A DNA stretch of 64,000 bases from Rhabdaerophilum sp. SD176 (GCF_030143245.1 NZ_JARJNS010000001.1:643501-707500), one strand, 5' to 3'; numbered from the stretch's first letter, positions 38,211 through 49,343 are shown. A program made the numbers and translations. The notes: generated by a model from the sequence alone, not told the origin.

Positions 38211-40853
38211 TCAGCCGACAGCAGCCAGACGGCTGGCAATCGCCTGCAGGGCTTCCGGCAGCTTGCCGCCATCCGGCCCGCCGGCCTGGGCCATGTCCGG
38301 CCGGCCACCGCCACCCTTGCCACCCAGGATTTCCGATGCCGTGCGGACAAGATCAACCGCATTGACCTTGCCGGCGAGATCCTCGGTCACAGCCACAACG
38401 ATCCCGGCGCGCTGGTCCTCGCCCACCACGCCGAGCGCGATCACGCCCGAGCCGATTTTCGCCTTGTGTTGGTCGGCAAGGCCCTTGAGATCCTTCACCT
38501 CGACGCCCTCGACCTGCTTGCCGAGATAGGCGAAGGCCCCGATCTGCTGCGGTGCATCCGCTGCCTCGCCCCCGCCCATGGCCAGCTTGCGCCGGGTTTC
38601 GGCAAGATCACGCTCGAGCTTGCGGCGCTCCTCGGCGATCTGGACGACGCGGCCCGGCGCCTCTTCGACGCCGACCTTGAGGCTGGCCGCGATATCCCGC
38701 AGGCGCTCGCGCTCGGCATTGAGATGCCGCCGCGCCGCCATGCCGGTCAGCGCCTCGATCCGGCGAACACCGGCCGAAACCGCACCCTCGCCGACAATCG
38801 AGACAAGACCGATATCGCCGGTCCGGCCGACATGGGTGCCGCCGCACAGTTCGATCGAATAGGCCCGGCCATCCGTCTCCAGACCCATCGACACAACGCG
38901 GACCTCGTCGCCGTATTTCTCGCCGAACAGCGCGCGCGCGCCCGAATTGATCGCCTCGTCCACGGCCATCAGCCGGGTCACGACCGGGCTGTTCTGCAGG
39001 ATGATCTGGTTGGCGCGATCCTCGACCTGAATGAGTTCATCGCCGAGGATCGGCTTGGGATGCGAGATATCGAAGCGCAACCGCTCCGGCTCAACCAGCG
39101 AGCCCTTCTGCGCGACATGGTCGCCCAGAACCTGACGAAGCGCCTCATGGAGCAGATGCGTCGCGGAATGATTGGCGCGGATCGCGCCCCTGCGGGCGGA
39201 ATCGACGGTCAGCACGGCTGCGGCGCCGACCTTGACCACGCCCTCCTCGACACGGCCCTGATGCACGAAGACATCCCCGGCGCGCTTGATCGTATCGGTC
39301 ACGCGGAAACGGAAACCCTCACCGGCAATCACGCCTTCATCGCCGACCTGCCCGCCGGATTCGCCATAGAACGGCGTCTGGTTGAGAACAAGCGCACCCT
39401 CGCCCGTCAGGCTGTCCACCTGCCGGCCACTCTGGACAAGCGCGGTGACCACGCCCTCGGCCTGCTCGGTCTCGTACCCGAGAAACTCGGTGGCACCGAC
39501 AACCTCGCGCACCGCAAACCAGATCGTCTCGCTCGCCGCATCGCCCGAGCCAGCCCAGGCCGCACGGGCCTCCGCCTTCTGCCGCGCCATGGCCGCATTG
39601 AACCCGTCGAGATCGACGCCGATGCCGCGGGCACGCAACGCATCCTGCGTCAGATCAAGCGGGAAACCGAACGTGTCGTACAGGCGGAACGCGGTCTCGC
39701 CCGAAAGCTTCTGCCCGGATCCCAGCGACGACGTCTCGCTTTCCAGAAGGCCAAGCCCGCGCTCCAGCGTCTTGCGGAACCGGCTCTCCTCGAGTTTCAG
39801 CGTTTCGGTGATCAGGCCCTCGGCCCGCACCAGTTCCGGATAGGCCTGGCCCATTTCGCGCACCAAGGCAGGAACCAGCCGGTACATCAGCGGATCTTTC
39901 GCGCCAAGCAACTGCGCATGCCGCATGCCGCGCCGCATGATCCGGCGGAGCACATAGCCGCGCCCCTCATTCGAGGGCAGCACGCCATCCGCCACCAGGA
40001 AGCTCGAGGCGCGGAGGTGGTCGGCGATCACGCGATGGCTCGCCCCCTGCGGTCCGTCCGGATCGACCGAGACAAGATCCGCCACCGCCCGGACGAGGCT
40101 GCGCATCAGGTCGGTGCGGTAATTGTCATGCGTGCCCTGTAGCACGGCCGCGATCCGCTCAAGCCCCATGCCGGTATCGATCGAGGGCTTCGGCAGGCGG
40201 ATCCGCTCGCCGCCTGGCAATTGCTCGAACTGCATGAAAACGAGATTCCAGATCTCGATGAACCGGTCACCATCCTGGTCAGGCGAGCCGGGCGGGCCAC
40301 CGGGAATATGCGGACCGTGATCGTAGAAGATTTCCGAACAGGGACCACAGGGCCCTGTATCGCCCATCGCCCAGAAATTGTCGGAGGTCGCGATGCGGAT
40401 GATCCGCTCGTCCGGCAGGCCCGCGATTTTCTTCCAAAGGCCGAAGGCTTCGTCATCCTCGTGATAGACTGTAACGCTGAGCTTGTCTTTGGAAAGGCCG
40501 AATTCCTTCGTCACCAGGGTCCAGGCGAAATAGATCGCGTCTTCCTTGAAATAGTCGCCGAAGGAGAAATTCCCCAGCATCTCGAAGAAAGTGTGATGGC
40601 GGGCGGTGTAGCCCACATTGTCGAGATCGTTATGCTTGCCGCCGGCACGCACGCATTTCTGCGACGTGGCGGCACGGGAATAACTGCGGGTCTCGACGCC
40701 GGTGAACAGGTTCTTGAACTGCACCATCCCGGCATTGGTGAACATCAGCGTCGGGTCGTTGCGCGGGACCAGCGGCGAGGAATCCACGACCGAATGCCCG
40801 TTCTTGCCGAAATACCCCAGAAAGGTCGAACGGATATCGTTGACGCTACTCAT
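38211..40853 (-). CDS. alaS: Alanyl-tRNA synthetase
   Basis: 880 residues, full length. It starts [20 protein letters not shown]; class II motifs are [23 protein letters not shown] and the [19 protein letters not shown] region. The editing domain has HSATH and CGGTH zinc-ligand motifs, and the C-Ala domain ends [11 protein letters not shown]. It charges tRNA-Ala and clears misacylated Ser and Gly. It lies 141 bases after recA in the common recA-alaS order. Confidence 0.98.
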   Translation of the reverse strand: MSSVNDIRSTFLGYFGKNGHSVVDSSPLVPRNDPTLMFTNAGMVQFKNLFTGVETRSYSRAATSQKCVRAGGKHNDLDNVGYTARHHTFFEMLGNFSFGDYFKEDAIYFAWTLVTKEFGLSKDKLSVTVYHEDDEAFGLWKKIAGLPDERIIRIATSDNFWAMGDTGPCGPCSEIFYDHGPHIPGGPPGSPDQDGDRFIEIWNLVFMQFEQLPGGERIRLPKPSIDTGMGLERIAAVLQGTHDNYRTDLMRSLVRAVADLVSVDPDGPQGASHRVIADHLRASSFLVADGVLPSNEGRGYVLRRIMRRGMRHAQLLGAKDPLMYRLVPALVREMGQAYPELVRAEGLITETLKLEESRFRKTLERGLGLLESETSSLGSGQKLSGETAFRLYDTFGFPLDLTQDALRARGIGVDLDGFNAAMARQKAEARAAWAGSGDAASETIWFAVREVVGATEFLGYETEQAEGVVTALVQSGRQVDSLTGEGALVLNQTPFYGESGGQVGDEGVIAGEGFRFRVTDTIKRAGDVFVHQGRVEEGVVKVGAAAVLTVDSARRGAIRANHSATHLLHEALRQVLGDHVAQKGSLVEPERLRFDISHPKPILGDELIQVEDRANQIILQNSPVVTRLMAVDEAINSGARALFGEKYGDEVRVVSMGLETDGRAYSIELCGGTHVGRTGDIGLVSIVGEGAVSAGVRRIEALTGMAARRHLNAERERLRDIAASLKVGVEEAPGRVVQIAEERRKLERDLAETRRKLAMGGGEAADAPQQIGAFAYLGKQVEGVEVKDLKGLADQHKAKIGSGVIALGVVGEDQRAGIVVAVTEDLAGKVNAVDLVRTASEILGGKGGGGRPDMAQAGGPDGGKLPEALQAIASRLAAVG

Positions 40854-40921
40854 GGACCAAACCCTGCCTGTTCTGGCCCGGCACGCCTTGCCGGGCCCTG
40901 ATTGTTCAGGTTGGTTCTAGT

Positions 40922-40938
40922 CAGGGGAAAGCCCCCTG
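40922..40938 (-). other. Small hairpin between recA and alaS
   Basis: CAGGGG and CCCCTG pair around a five-base loop. On the leftward strand it lies 57 bases after the recA stop and before alaS. There is no T-run, so it may act as a weak pause or end structure for recA mRNA. Confidence 0.4.
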
Positions 40939-40994
40939 TCCACATGGCGAAAGTGCAGATCGGGAAAAGCCTTCTGCCCGGGTCAGGCGATGGC

Positions 40995-42059
40995 TCAATC
41001 CTCGTCCGGCTCCGGCGAGCCGGCCAGGATCGAATCCGCGATGAGGCCGGCATTCTGGCGGATCGACTGCTCGATCCGATCAGCCACTTCCGGGTTCTGC
41101 TTCAGGAATGTCTTCGCATTCTCACGCCCCTGGCCGAGGCGCACGCTGTCATAGGAGAACCAGGCGCCGGATTTCTCGACAATCCCGGCCTTGACGCCGA
41201 GATCGACGAGCTCGCCGGTCCTCGAAATGCCCTCGCCATACATGATGTCGAACTCAACCTGCTTGAAGGGCGGGGCAACCTTGTTCTTCACCACTTTCAC
41301 GCGGGTGGTGTTGCCAACAACGTCCTCGCGCTCCTTGATCGAACCGATCCGCCGGATATCGAGCCGGACCGAGGCATAGAACTTCAGCGCGTTGCCGCCC
41401 GTTGTCGTTTCCGGGCTGCCATACATCACCCCGATCTTCATGCGGATCTGGTTGATGAAAATGACCATGCAATTCGAACGGGAAATCGAGCCGGTCAGCT
41501 TGCGCAGGGCCTGGCTCATCAGGCGCGCCTGGAGGCCCGGCTGCATCTCACCCATCTCGCCCTCGATTTCGGCCTTCGGGGTAAGCGCCGCGACCGAATC
41601 GATGACAAGCACATCCACCGCGCCGGACCGGACAAGGGTATCGGCGATCTCCAGCGCCTGCTCGCCGGTATCGGGCTGCGAAATCAGGAGGTTGTCGAGG
41701 CTGACGCCGAGCTTGCGGGCATAGACCGGATCCAGCGCGTGTTCGGCATCGACGAAGGCCGAGACCCCGCCCCTTTTCTGGGCTTCGGCCACAACATGCA
41801 GCGCCAGCGTGGTCTTGCCCGAGGATTCCGGCCCGTAGATCTCGATGATCCGGCCCTTGGGGAGGCCGCCGACGCCCAGCGCGATATCAAGCGAGAGCGA
41901 GCCGGTCGGGATCGCCTCGATCTCCATCGAGGTCTTCTGGCCGAGCCGCATGATCGACCCCTTGCCGAATGCACGCTCGATCTGGGAAAGGGCGGCGTCG
42001 AGAGCCTTGGTCTTGTCCATGGAGGAACCTTCTACGAGGCGAAGCTGGGATTGCGACAT
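40995..42059 (-). CDS. recA: Recombinase RecA
   Basis: 354 residues. The start [13 protein letters not shown] was chosen because AAGGAGG lies nine bases before it; an ATG three codons earlier touches that site. Walker A is GPESSGKT at 76-83; [20 protein letters not shown] and the L2 loop [13 protein letters not shown] follow. It forms the strand-exchange filament and triggers LexA self-cleavage. A LexA-type box lies 76 bases upstream. Confidence 0.98.
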   Translation of the reverse strand: MSQSQLRLVEGSSMDKTKALDAALSQIERAFGKGSIMRLGQKTSMEIEAIPTGSLSLDIALGVGGLPKGRIIEIYGPESSGKTTLALHVVAEAQKRGGVSAFVDAEHALDPVYARKLGVSLDNLLISQPDTGEQALEIADTLVRSGAVDVLVIDSVAALTPKAEIEGEMGEMQPGLQARLMSQALRKLTGSISRSNCMVIFINQIRMKIGVMYGSPETTTGGNALKFYASVRLDIRRIGSIKEREDVVGNTTRVKVVKNKVAPPFKQVEFDIMYGEGISRTGELVDLGVKAGIVEKSGAWFSYDSVRLGQGRENAKTFLKQNPEVADRIEQSIRQNAGLIADSILAGSPEPDED

Positions 42060-42134
42060 CGAATTCATCCTCCTTAGGGGATCGGCGCAGCAGGCACAAC
42101 AACAGGGTAATTCCTGTTTTGTTCTAGTCAAGAA

Positions 42135-42149
42135 GTTCTTTTTTTGTTC
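42135..42149 (-). promoter_or_regulatory. recA: SOS (LexA) box of recA
   Basis: GTTC-TTTTTTT-GTTC matches the alphaproteobacterial LexA consensus exactly. On the leftward strand it is two bases upstream of a CTTGAC (-35 like) hexamer and 76 bases before the recA ATG. The same gap also holds the promoter of the rightward FkbM gene. Confidence 0.85.
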
Positions 42150-42218
42150 TTAACAGTCCTTGCGCCCGCGCGGCTTCCCGCCCTAAGCTGGAAGCCTGTT
42201 TTCGCCAGGGCCCGCCGG

Positions 42219-43250
42219 ATGCACCTCTCCTATGCGCAATTTCTCGAGGATTATCATCTGGATCGTGTGCTGGGGGACCGGCAGGACGCGGCCTATATCG
42301 ATGTGGGTGGCGGCCACCCGCTTGCGGACAATGTGAGCTATCACTTCTATCTCAAGGGCTGGCGCGGCCTCGTGATCGAGCCGCAAAGCAATCTGGCGGC
42401 CCTTTATCGCCATCTCCGTCCGCGTGACATCGTGCTGGACGTGCTGGTTGGCGCGAGGGATGGCGAGGTTCCGTTCCACCGCGTCGATCGGCTGCATGGG
42501 TTTTCCACAATCGTGAAGGCCAATGCCGAGGGTGCGGCCGCTTTCGGGGCGGGATTCCGGACCGAGATACGGCAGATCCGCCGGCTGTCCGGGCTGATCG
42601 ATTCGCACGGAATCGGCCCGATCGCCTTCCTGAAGATCGATGTGGAGGGCGCCGAGGCCGAGGTTTTACGCGGGGTCGACTGGGCCCGTCACCGGCCCTC
42701 GGTTCTCTGCATCGAGGCGATCCAGCCCGGAAGCGGCGCCCCGGCCTGGGAATCCTGGGAGCCGATCGTTCTGGCCGCCGGCTATACGCTCGCCCTCGCC
42801 GATGGCATCAACCGGTTCTATGTCGCAGCGGAGGAGAGCCACCTTGCGGGGCGCTTTCCGGAAAGGCCCGCACCCTGGGATTGCGTGCGGCATTACTACG
42901 AACTTGGTCCGGCGCTCGACCGGACGGATCACCCGGACAGCGCCCTGCTCGACCGGCTGCTCAAAGGTTTCCTCGCCGGCCTTGGCGGGAGGAGCCCGGA
43001 GGAGATCCTTGCGCTTCTTGAGGCCTCGGCCGGCCCGGACGGGCTAGAGACCCCGGCGGAACTGGGCCGCTTGCTGCGCGGCGAGCTTCCGGCCCCGGAT
43101 GGTGAACCCCCCGCTCATGCGCTCGCGGCCGTTGATGACCATGCGCGGGCGGCGATCGGCCGGCTCGCAGCCTTCTATGATGGCGGGATGATCACCGAGG
43201 AGGAAGCCACGCCGGCGGGCGAGGTGCCGGCCGGAGATGCAACCTCATGA
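42219..43250 (+). CDS. FkbM family methyltransferase
   Basis: 343 residues. YIDVGGGHPLADNVSYHFYLKGWRGLVIEPQ is spread over the SAM-binding first strand and loop; PIAFLKIDVEGAEAEVLRGVDW is the second FkbM signature. The last 120 residues are a variable, Pro/Ala-rich tail. Members O-methylate sugars or polyketides, so a surface polysaccharide is a likely target. Its stop codon shares the palindrome TCATGA with the stop of cckA. Confidence 0.85.
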   Translation: MHLSYAQFLEDYHLDRVLGDRQDAAYIDVGGGHPLADNVSYHFYLKGWRGLVIEPQSNLAALYRHLRPRDIVLDVLVGARDGEVPFHRVDRLHGFSTIVKANAEGAAAFGAGFRTEIRQIRRLSGLIDSHGIGPIAFLKIDVEGAEAEVLRGVDWARHRPSVLCIEAIQPGSGAPAWESWEPIVLAAGYTLALADGINRFYVAAEESHLAGRFPERPAPWDCVRHYYELGPALDRTDHPDSALLDRLLKGFLAGLGGRSPEEILALLEASAGPDGLETPAELGRLLRGELPAPDGEPPAHALAAVDDHARAAIGRLAAFYDGGMITEEEATPAGEVPAGDATS

Positions 43251-45839
43251 ACCGGGTGCGGAGCCCATCACGCCCTTGACGGTCTCGATCAGCTGCTTCA
43301 GGCCGAAGGGCTTGGGCAGGAAGTCGAATTGCTGGCCCTCCGGCAGGTTTTTGCGGAAGGCCTCCTCGGCATAGCCCGAAACGAAGATCACCTTGAGATC
43401 CGGCTTGCGGGCCCGCAATTCGCGCAAGAGCGTCGGTCCATCCATTTCCGGCATCACCACGTCCGAGACGACAAGGTCGATGCTCTCGATCGCATCCCCC
43501 ACCTGCTCGAGCGCATCGACACCGCTCTGCGCCTCGATGACCGTGTAACCGCGCGAGCGCAGGGCCCGCGCTCCGAAGCCGCGAACGGCATCCTCGTCCT
43601 CGACGAGCAGGATCGTGCCCTTGCCCGTCATGTCGGCGATGGGCGTCGCGGCCGACCGGCCCTCGCCCGGCGCGGAGGCATCCCCATCAGCCGGGGCGAT
43701 GGCGGTTTCGGCCGGCCGCACGGGCGCGGCCACGGGCGCCACGACGATGTCATGCCGGGGCAGGAAAATCCGGAAGATCGTGCCCTCGCCGACCGTGCTG
43801 TCGCAGGCAATGAAGCCGTTCGACTGGGTGACGAACCCGTAGACCGAGGACAGGCCGAGCCCGGTACCGCGCCCCACTTCCTTGGTGGTGAAGAAGGGTT
43901 CGAAAATCTTCTTGCGCACCTCCTCGGACATCCCGGTGCCGGTATCCGAGACCTCGACAAGCACGTAATCAGCCTCGGGCATCCCCTCGACCGCAAAGGC
44001 CTCGACCTCGCCCGCCACGATATTCGCGGTGCGGATCAGCAGCTTGCCGCCCTCGGGCATGGCATCGCGGGCATTGACCGCGAGGTTGATGATCATGTTG
44101 TCGAACGAGGCAGGATCGGCATTGATCCCCCAGAGATCGCGGCCATGCCGGACTTCCAGCTCGACATTCGGCCCGATCGAGCGCTTGAGCAGGTTGGTGA
44201 GGTCGCTCAGCCGCTCGCCAAGATCGATCGATTCCGGCAGCAAGGTCTGCTGGCGCGAGAAGGCCAGCAATTGCCGCACCAGGCTCTTGGCCCGGTTGGC
44301 GGAATTCTTGATCTGCATCACGTCCTGATAGCGCGGATCGGAGGCGCGGTAATTGCCGATCAGCAGGTCCGCAAAGCCAACAATCGCCTGGAGATGGTTG
44401 TTGAAATCATGCGCGACGCCACCGGCCAGCTGGCCGATCGCGTTCATCTTCATCGACTGGAAGAACTGCTCCTGCAGCTTCTTCTCCTCGGTCGTCTCGA
44501 TGAGATAGACCAGAGCCACTTCCGGGTCCTGCCCCCGGGCTTCGGCGGGCACGAAGAAAAACCGTGCCGAGCGGCTGCCCTCGCCTTCGATCGCAGCGTC
44601 GACAGGGTCGATCTCGCCGCGCCCGGCGACAGCCTCGGCAAAGGCCGCCTCGACGCGGGGCCGATCCCCCGCGGCGACCATGGTGAGCAACGTCCGCCGC
44701 TCGCCCGCCTGGGCCGGCGGCAACAGGCTGGCGAAGCGGGCATTGGTCGAGCGGATGCTGCCATCATGGTCCAGCGTGGCAATGGCCAGCGGCGAATTGT
44801 TGAAGAACCGCGCGAACCGTACCTCCGCTGCGCGCAGGCCCTCGGAAGCCTCGGTGCCCTGCCCCTGGCTGCGGTTGAGCACGAGGGTGCGCGAAATGCC
44901 GGCCGTGCCGTCGGCGGCAAAGGCCACGCGGTGGATCAGTCGCACAGGCAGCGTCTGCCCGTTGCGGCGCTTGAGGTCGAGATCGATCGTCTCGGTCTTG
45001 AGCCCGCCCGGCATGCCCTGCACGGAAGCGATCAGCGCCGCGCCGCCGCCGGAAACGATGTCCTTCAGTTCGAGCTTCTGGTCGGCGATCTCGGCAATGT
45101 CGAGATCGAGCCAATCCGCCAGCGTAGCATTGAGATAGACCAGCTTCCCGTCCGGATGGGCGCAGAAGAACCCGGCCGGGGCATTGTCGAGATAGGAAAT
45201 CGCCTGCTGGAGTTCCTGGAACTCGTTCTCGTTCCGCTCGCGCTCGCGGGTGACATCGCTCACGGTCCAGTGCTGGACCGTCTCGCCGCCACGTTCCAGC
45301 GGCCGCACCCGCACCCGGTACCAGGCCGAAGGGGCCCCGCCCGCAAGGGCCGGCACGAGGCGGATGACTTCCGTCGCGCTCCGGCCCTCGCGCGCCGCCT
45401 GCGCCAGCCGGTAAGTCGCCTCGCTCACCTCGGGCGAGCCGGCAAAGAGACGCTCGACCGGGCGTACGCTCGCAACACGGCCGGGAATGCCCCCGCACAG
45501 TACCTGGTAGGCCGAATTGGCATAAAGGACCCGGCCCTCGCGATCGACCACGAGGGTGCCCTCGGAAGCCGTGTCGATCAGCGCCTTGGTTACGTCGTTC
45601 CGGGCTGCCCTGCCGGCGAATTGCAGGATGCCGATCGCGTAGAGGAAGGCCACCAGCACGCCGATCGCGGCGAAGAAGGCAAGGAACAGGGTCATGAACA
45701 GCGCGTGCTGGCGCTCGTCGAGATAGACCATGCCGACGACGGCGCCGACGATCACAAGCGTGATCAGCAGCAGCAGCGTTGGCGAGCCGTGACGCTGGCT
45801 ACGGTCGATCGGCGCGCCGACAGGCGTCTCCTTCAGCAT
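43245..45839 (-). CDS. cckA: Hybrid histidine kinase CckA
   Basis: 864 residues. Two membrane segments lie near residues 21-40 and 48-73. PAS-like regions span about 85-450, HisKA has the phosphoacceptor His477 in GGVAHDFNN, the ATPase domain holds [10 protein letters not shown] (585-594) and [12 protein letters not shown] (658-669), and a C-terminal receiver has Asp793 in [12 protein letters not shown]. This is the CckA layout: the phosphate goes on through ChpT to CtrA. Its place next to the flagellar genes, whose gaps carry CtrA-like sites, fits that role. Confidence 0.92.
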   Translation of the reverse strand: MLKETPVGAPIDRSQRHGSPTLLLLITLVIVGAVVGMVYLDERQHALFMTLFLAFFAAIGVLVAFLYAIGILQFAGRAARNDVTKALIDTASEGTLVVDREGRVLYANSAYQVLCGGIPGRVASVRPVERLFAGSPEVSEATYRLAQAAREGRSATEVIRLVPALAGGAPSAWYRVRVRPLERGGETVQHWTVSDVTRERERNENEFQELQQAISYLDNAPAGFFCAHPDGKLVYLNATLADWLDLDIAEIADQKLELKDIVSGGGAALIASVQGMPGGLKTETIDLDLKRRNGQTLPVRLIHRVAFAADGTAGISRTLVLNRSQGQGTEASEGLRAAEVRFARFFNNSPLAIATLDHDGSIRSTNARFASLLPPAQAGERRTLLTMVAAGDRPRVEAAFAEAVAGRGEIDPVDAAIEGEGSRSARFFFVPAEARGQDPEVALVYLIETTEEKKLQEQFFQSMKMNAIGQLAGGVAHDFNNHLQAIVGFADLLIGNYRASDPRYQDVMQIKNSANRAKSLVRQLLAFSRQQTLLPESIDLGERLSDLTNLLKRSIGPNVELEVRHGRDLWGINADPASFDNMIINLAVNARDAMPEGGKLLIRTANIVAGEVEAFAVEGMPEADYVLVEVSDTGTGMSEEVRKKIFEPFFTTKEVGRGTGLGLSSVYGFVTQSNGFIACDSTVGEGTIFRIFLPRHDIVVAPVAAPVRPAETAIAPADGDASAPGEGRSAATPIADMTGKGTILLVEDEDAVRGFGARALRSRGYTVIEAQSGVDALEQVGDAIESIDLVVSDVVMPEMDGPTLLRELRARKPDLKVIFVSGYAEEAFRKNLPEGQQFDFLPKPFGLKQLIETVKGVMGSAPGS

Positions 45840-45888
45840 GCTTTCCCACCCTGGCAGGGACCAGTCCCGCCCAACGCCCCGTTCTGGC

Positions 45889-46959
45889 TCACAAACGCTG
45901 CCGCCTCAAGCGCATCACGTATCCGATGACTTCTGCAACAGCTTTATAGTGTTCCTCGGGAATTTCCTCGTCGATTTCGACTGTCGCATGCAAGGCGCGC
46001 GCAAGCGGCGGGTTCTCGATGATGGGGATATCATGCTCGCCGCCGATCTCCCGGATGCGGAGCGCCAGCGAATCGACCCCCTTGGCAAGACAGACAGGCG
46101 CATTCATGCCGGCTTCGTAGCGCAGCGCCACGGCGAAATGTGTCGGATTGGTCAGGATCAACGAAGCCTTCGGCACATTCGCCATCATCCGCCGCTTCAG
46201 GATTTCCATCCGCACCTTGCGGATCCGGGCCTTCACCTCGGGGCTGCCTTCGGTCTCCTTGAATTCCTGCTTCATTTCCTCGCGGGTCATCTTCAGCTTC
46301 TGGCGCCAGGAGAACCGCTGGTAGACGACATCGAGCACCGCGACGAAGGCATAGACGGCGAGCACCGCACCCAGCAGCTTCAGCGTGAGGATCCAGCTTG
46401 CATCGATCATCTTGATCGGATCGAGCCGGACAAGCGCATCGAGCTTCCCGCGCTCCGGCATCAGCACAACGTACATGACCGCGCCGACGATCGTGAATTT
46501 CAGCAGGCTCTTGATGAACTGGACAAAGGCCTCGCGCCCGAAGATCCGCTTGAACCCGGCCATGGGCGAGATCCGGTTCATCTTCGGTATCATCGGCTCG
46601 ACGGTCCAGAGCGGCCGGTGCAGCAGCAGTCCCTGGGCGATTCCGGCGATAAGGGCAAAGGCGAAGGGCAATGCGAGCACGGCGAGGAGCTTGACCGCGG
46701 AATATTCCGCAAGGTTCATCAACCCGCCGGGGCTGATCGAGACCTGATGGGCATTGCCGACCATACCGCGCAACGAGCCGACGAAATCTCCGAGCCCCAC
46801 CGCGCCGGTGATCATGATGGCGAGCGTGCCCGCAGCCAGGGCGAAGAAGGTGGCCACTTCCATGCTCTTCGGGACGTCGCCACGCTCGATGGCCTGCTCG
46901 ATCCGGCGGTCTGTCGGCTCTTCTGTCTTGTCTTCCTGGTCCTTGTCCTCACCGGCCAT
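45889..46959 (-). CDS. flhB: Flagellar export apparatus protein FlhB
   Basis: 356 residues. The acidic head DKTEEPTDRRIEQAIERGDVPKS is split from four membrane segments; the self-cleavage motif NPTH is at 271-274. FlhB switches export from rod/hook to filament proteins. It follows fliR by three bases, in the same leftward unit. Confidence 0.96.
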   Translation of the reverse strand: MAGEDKDQEDKTEEPTDRRIEQAIERGDVPKSMEVATFFALAAGTLAIMITGAVGLGDFVGSLRGMVGNAHQVSISPGGLMNLAEYSAVKLLAVLALPFAFALIAGIAQGLLLHRPLWTVEPMIPKMNRISPMAGFKRIFGREAFVQFIKSLLKFTIVGAVMYVVLMPERGKLDALVRLDPIKMIDASWILTLKLLGAVLAVYAFVAVLDVVYQRFSWRQKLKMTREEMKQEFKETEGSPEVKARIRKVRMEILKRRMMANVPKASLILTNPTHFAVALRYEAGMNAPVCLAKGVDSLALRIREIGGEHDIPIIENPPLARALHATVEIDEEIPEEHYKAVAEVIGYVMRLRRQRL

Positions 46960-46962
46960 CGA

Positions 46963-47736
46963 TCAGCGGCCTCCCGGGAACATCTCGCGGTAGACCCGCA
47001 TGATATGCTCGAGGAACCCCTCCATCATCAGGCCGAGCACCAGCGCGAGGATCAGCGTGCCGAGCAGGATCGAGGCCGGCATGGCGAGGAAGAAGACCTG
47101 CAGCTGCGGCATCATGCGCGAGAGCACCCCGAGCCCGACATTGAACACGAGGCCAAAGACAATGAACGGCGCGGAGATCTGGATCGCGGTGGCGAAGGCG
47201 GAGGTGGCCACCGAGAGCACGAGCTGCGCCGCATCTCCGCTGGCGGGAACCTCGCCAGGGCGGAAGGTCTGGTAACTGTCAACCACGCCGAGCAGCGCGA
47301 CATGGTGCAGGTTGAGCCCAAGAATGAGGCAGACGCCCAGCAAGGAGAGGAAAGTGCCGAGGATGGCCGATTGCCCCTGGTTGGCATTGGCCGGGTCGAA
47401 GATCATCGTGAAGGACAGGCCGAGCTGCTGCGCGATGATCACCCCAGCAGTCGACAGGCTGGACATCAGGAACCGTCCGGCCAGCCCGAAGGTGAAGCCG
47501 ATCATCAGCTCCCCGATCAGCAATTGCACCAGCCCCGGCAGGTTGACGAGCGAGGTCGGCAACCCGGCCCTGACAACCGGCAGCGTGACGAGAACCACAA
47601 GCACGGCCAAGGTCAGCCGCACACGCTGCGGTGTCGTCCGTTCACCGAATCCGGGCAATAGCATCATCATCGTGCCGATCCGCGCGAAGATCAGGGCGAA
47701 GGCGATCGCAAATTCGGGCAGGACGCTGAAGGTCAT
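46963..47736 (-). CDS. fliR: Flagellar export apparatus protein FliR
   Basis: 257 residues, with about six membrane segments and the conserved ARIGTMMMLLPGFGE and GLSFTMIFDPANANQ parts. It forms part of the export gate with FliP and FliQ. A TTG nine codons upstream is an alternative start. Confidence 0.94.
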   Translation of the reverse strand: MTFSVLPEFAIAFALIFARIGTMMMLLPGFGERTTPQRVRLTLAVLVVLVTLPVVRAGLPTSLVNLPGLVQLLIGELMIGFTFGLAGRFLMSSLSTAGVIIAQQLGLSFTMIFDPANANQGQSAILGTFLSLLGVCLILGLNLHHVALLGVVDSYQTFRPGEVPASGDAAQLVLSVATSAFATAIQISAPFIVFGLVFNVGLGVLSRMMPQLQVFFLAMPASILLGTLILALVLGLMMEGFLEHIMRVYREMFPGGR

Positions 47737-47825
47737 GCCCGATTGTCGTGTGATTCGCTCCAAAATGCGAACGCCACACCTGCAGGGGCATGGCGGAAAG
47801 CAACGGGGGGCCGCCCGGCAGAAGG

Positions 47826-48092
47826 TTATCCGACGCCGGAAATCCGCGAGGCGATCCGCGCCATATAGGACGCCATGCCATCGGCCATGAACGGCAGGAG
47901 CAACAGAAGGGAGCCGAAAATGGCTACGACCTTCGGCACATAGACGAGGGTCTGCTCCTGGATCTGGGTCAGCGCCTGGAAAAGCGAGATGATCACGCCG
48001 ACCAGCAACCCGATCACCATGACAGGCATCCCGACCTTGAAGAAGGTCATGATGCCGTCACGGGAGATCTCGATCAGGTCGGCTGGGTTCAT
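47826..48092 (-). CDS. fliQ: Flagellar export apparatus protein FliQ
   Basis: 88 residues with two membrane hairpin segments; FFKVGMPVMVIGLLVGVIISLFQALTQIQEQTL spans the first helix and the conserved turn. The ATG shares one base with the fliE stop (TGATG). Confidence 0.96.
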   Translation of the reverse strand: MNPADLIEISRDGIMTFFKVGMPVMVIGLLVGVIISLFQALTQIQEQTLVYVPKVVAIFGSLLLLLPFMADGMASYMARIASRISGVG

Positions 48093-48415
48093 CAGATCGG
48101 CATCCGCATGATTTCTTCATAGGCGGCGACAACCCGGTCCCGGACCGCAACGAGCGATTCGAGCGCCGCTTCGCTCTCGGCGACTGCAGTAACCACCTCG
48201 ACGAGATCGGTCGGGCGGCCGGCGGCCGTGGTCATCGCCATGGCATCGGCGCGCTTGCCGGATTCCCGGGCGCGGCCGACCGTGGCCTCGAGCACGTCGG
48301 CGAAGCTGTTGCCGGCTTCGCCCGGACGCGTCAGTGCCGCAGCCGGGTTGGAGCTCATCTTCTGGGTCAGGGCATAGGCACTGGCCGCAAGGCTCGGGTT
48401 GAGGGTCGTCTTCAT
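48092..48415 (-). CDS. fliE: Flagellar hook-basal body protein FliE
   Basis: 107 residues. The C-terminal part LVEVVTAVAESEAALESLVAVRDRVVAAYEEIMRMPI (read in segments) is the conserved FliE end. The start at MKTTLNPS has GGAGA seven bases upstream. FliE joins the MS ring to the rod. Confidence 0.94.
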   Translation of the reverse strand: MKTTLNPSLAASAYALTQKMSSNPAAALTRPGEAGNSFADVLEATVGRARESGKRADAMAMTTAAGRPTDLVEVVTAVAESEAALESLVAVRDRVVAAYEEIMRMPI

Positions 48416-48443
48416 GGCATTCTCCATAAACGATTCGAGGGGA

Positions 48444-48854
48444 TTACGCGCGGAGGATGTCGAGCGTCCTGGCCAACATCCGCCGCGTGGTCGAAATAAC
48501 GTTCAGATTGGCCTCGTAGGACCGCTGCGCTTCGCGCATGTCGAGAGTCTCGATCATGGTGTTGACATTCGGCTTCTGGATGTAGCCGCGCGCATCGGCC
48601 ATCGGATGGCCTGGTTCGTATTGGGCCTTGAAGGCTGCACGATCGCGCCTTATGCGCCCCAGCTGGACGGTTTCGACACCCATTTCGGCATCGAGCGTCT
48701 TCTCGAATGTTGCGACCTTCCGGCGGTAGGGGTCACCCCCCGGCCGCGTCGCGGTCGTGTCGGCATTGGCGATATTCTCGGAAATCACGCGCATGCGCCC
48801 GGCCTGGGCACGGAGCCCGGCAGCAGCGACGGCGAGCGAGCGGAAGAAATCCAT
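48444..48854 (-). CDS. flgC: Flagellar proximal rod protein FlgC
   Basis: 136 residues. The rod-protein motif MRVISENIANADTT is near residues 21-34 and the C-terminal VNTMIETLDMREAQRSYEANLNV is standard for FlgC. It follows flgB by 14 bases. Confidence 0.96.
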   Translation of the reverse strand: MDFFRSLAVAAAGLRAQAGRMRVISENIANADTTATRPGGDPYRRKVATFEKTLDAEMGVETVQLGRIRRDRAAFKAQYEPGHPMADARGYIQKPNVNTMIETLDMREAQRSYEANLNVISTTRRMLARTLDILRA

Positions 48855-48868
48855 GGTCCAAGCCCTCC

Positions 48869-49303
48869 TCAGGCCCTGCGGCCAAGCGCGATCTTCAGCG
48901 TGGCGATTCCGCGCTGGTAGATGTTGGCCGCCGTCTGGAAATCGATCTGGTTCTGGGAAACCTTGAGCATCTCGTTCTCAAGATCGACCGCGTTCCCCGA
49001 GGGGCGGGTCTCGAAACTGGCGCCGCGATCCACTGTCGCCATGCCGTTGCCGGCAGCCGGCACGATATGGCGCGGATCGGTGACAGCAATGCCACTCTGG
49101 GGTGCGTAGCCCGCAAATCCGGTAAGGCGGCGCGCGGCATCGCTGCCGCGCGTGGCCGGGTCGATGCCGAGCTGGCGAATGTCTTTCGGGCGATAGCCGG
49201 GCGTATCGGCATTGGCGACGTTCTGCGCCAGCACTTTCTGGCGGGTCTGCAAGAAGCGCATCCGCTCCTTGAGGGCCGCAAAGGTCGCGAGATCCTGAAT
49301 CAT
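48869..49303 (-). CDS. flgB: Flagellar proximal rod protein FlgB
   Basis: 144 residues. RQKVLAQNVANADTPGYRPKDI is the N-terminal rod motif and VDLENEMLKVSQNQIDFQ the C-terminal one. GAGG lies seven bases before the ATG. It is the first gene of the leftward flgBC-fliEQR-flhB run. A CtrA-like site is centred about 70 bases upstream. Confidence 0.96.
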   Translation of the reverse strand: MIQDLATFAALKERMRFLQTRQKVLAQNVANADTPGYRPKDIRQLGIDPATRGSDAARRLTGFAGYAPQSGIAVTDPRHIVPAAGNGMATVDRGASFETRPSGNAVDLENEMLKVSQNQIDFQTAANIYQRGIATLKIALGRRA

Positions 49304-49343
49304 GAACACCTCGGCAATTTCGAACTGGCTCAATGCCAATTCC

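Noticed and set aside
40904..40917. GTTC-AGGTTG-GTTC before alaS as an SOS box
   Set aside because: The spacing is six bases, not the seven required by the alphaproteobacterial LexA consensus.
43329..45929. 866-codon rightward open frame opposite cckA
   Set aside because: Antisense shadow of cckA with biased composition and no recognisable domain.
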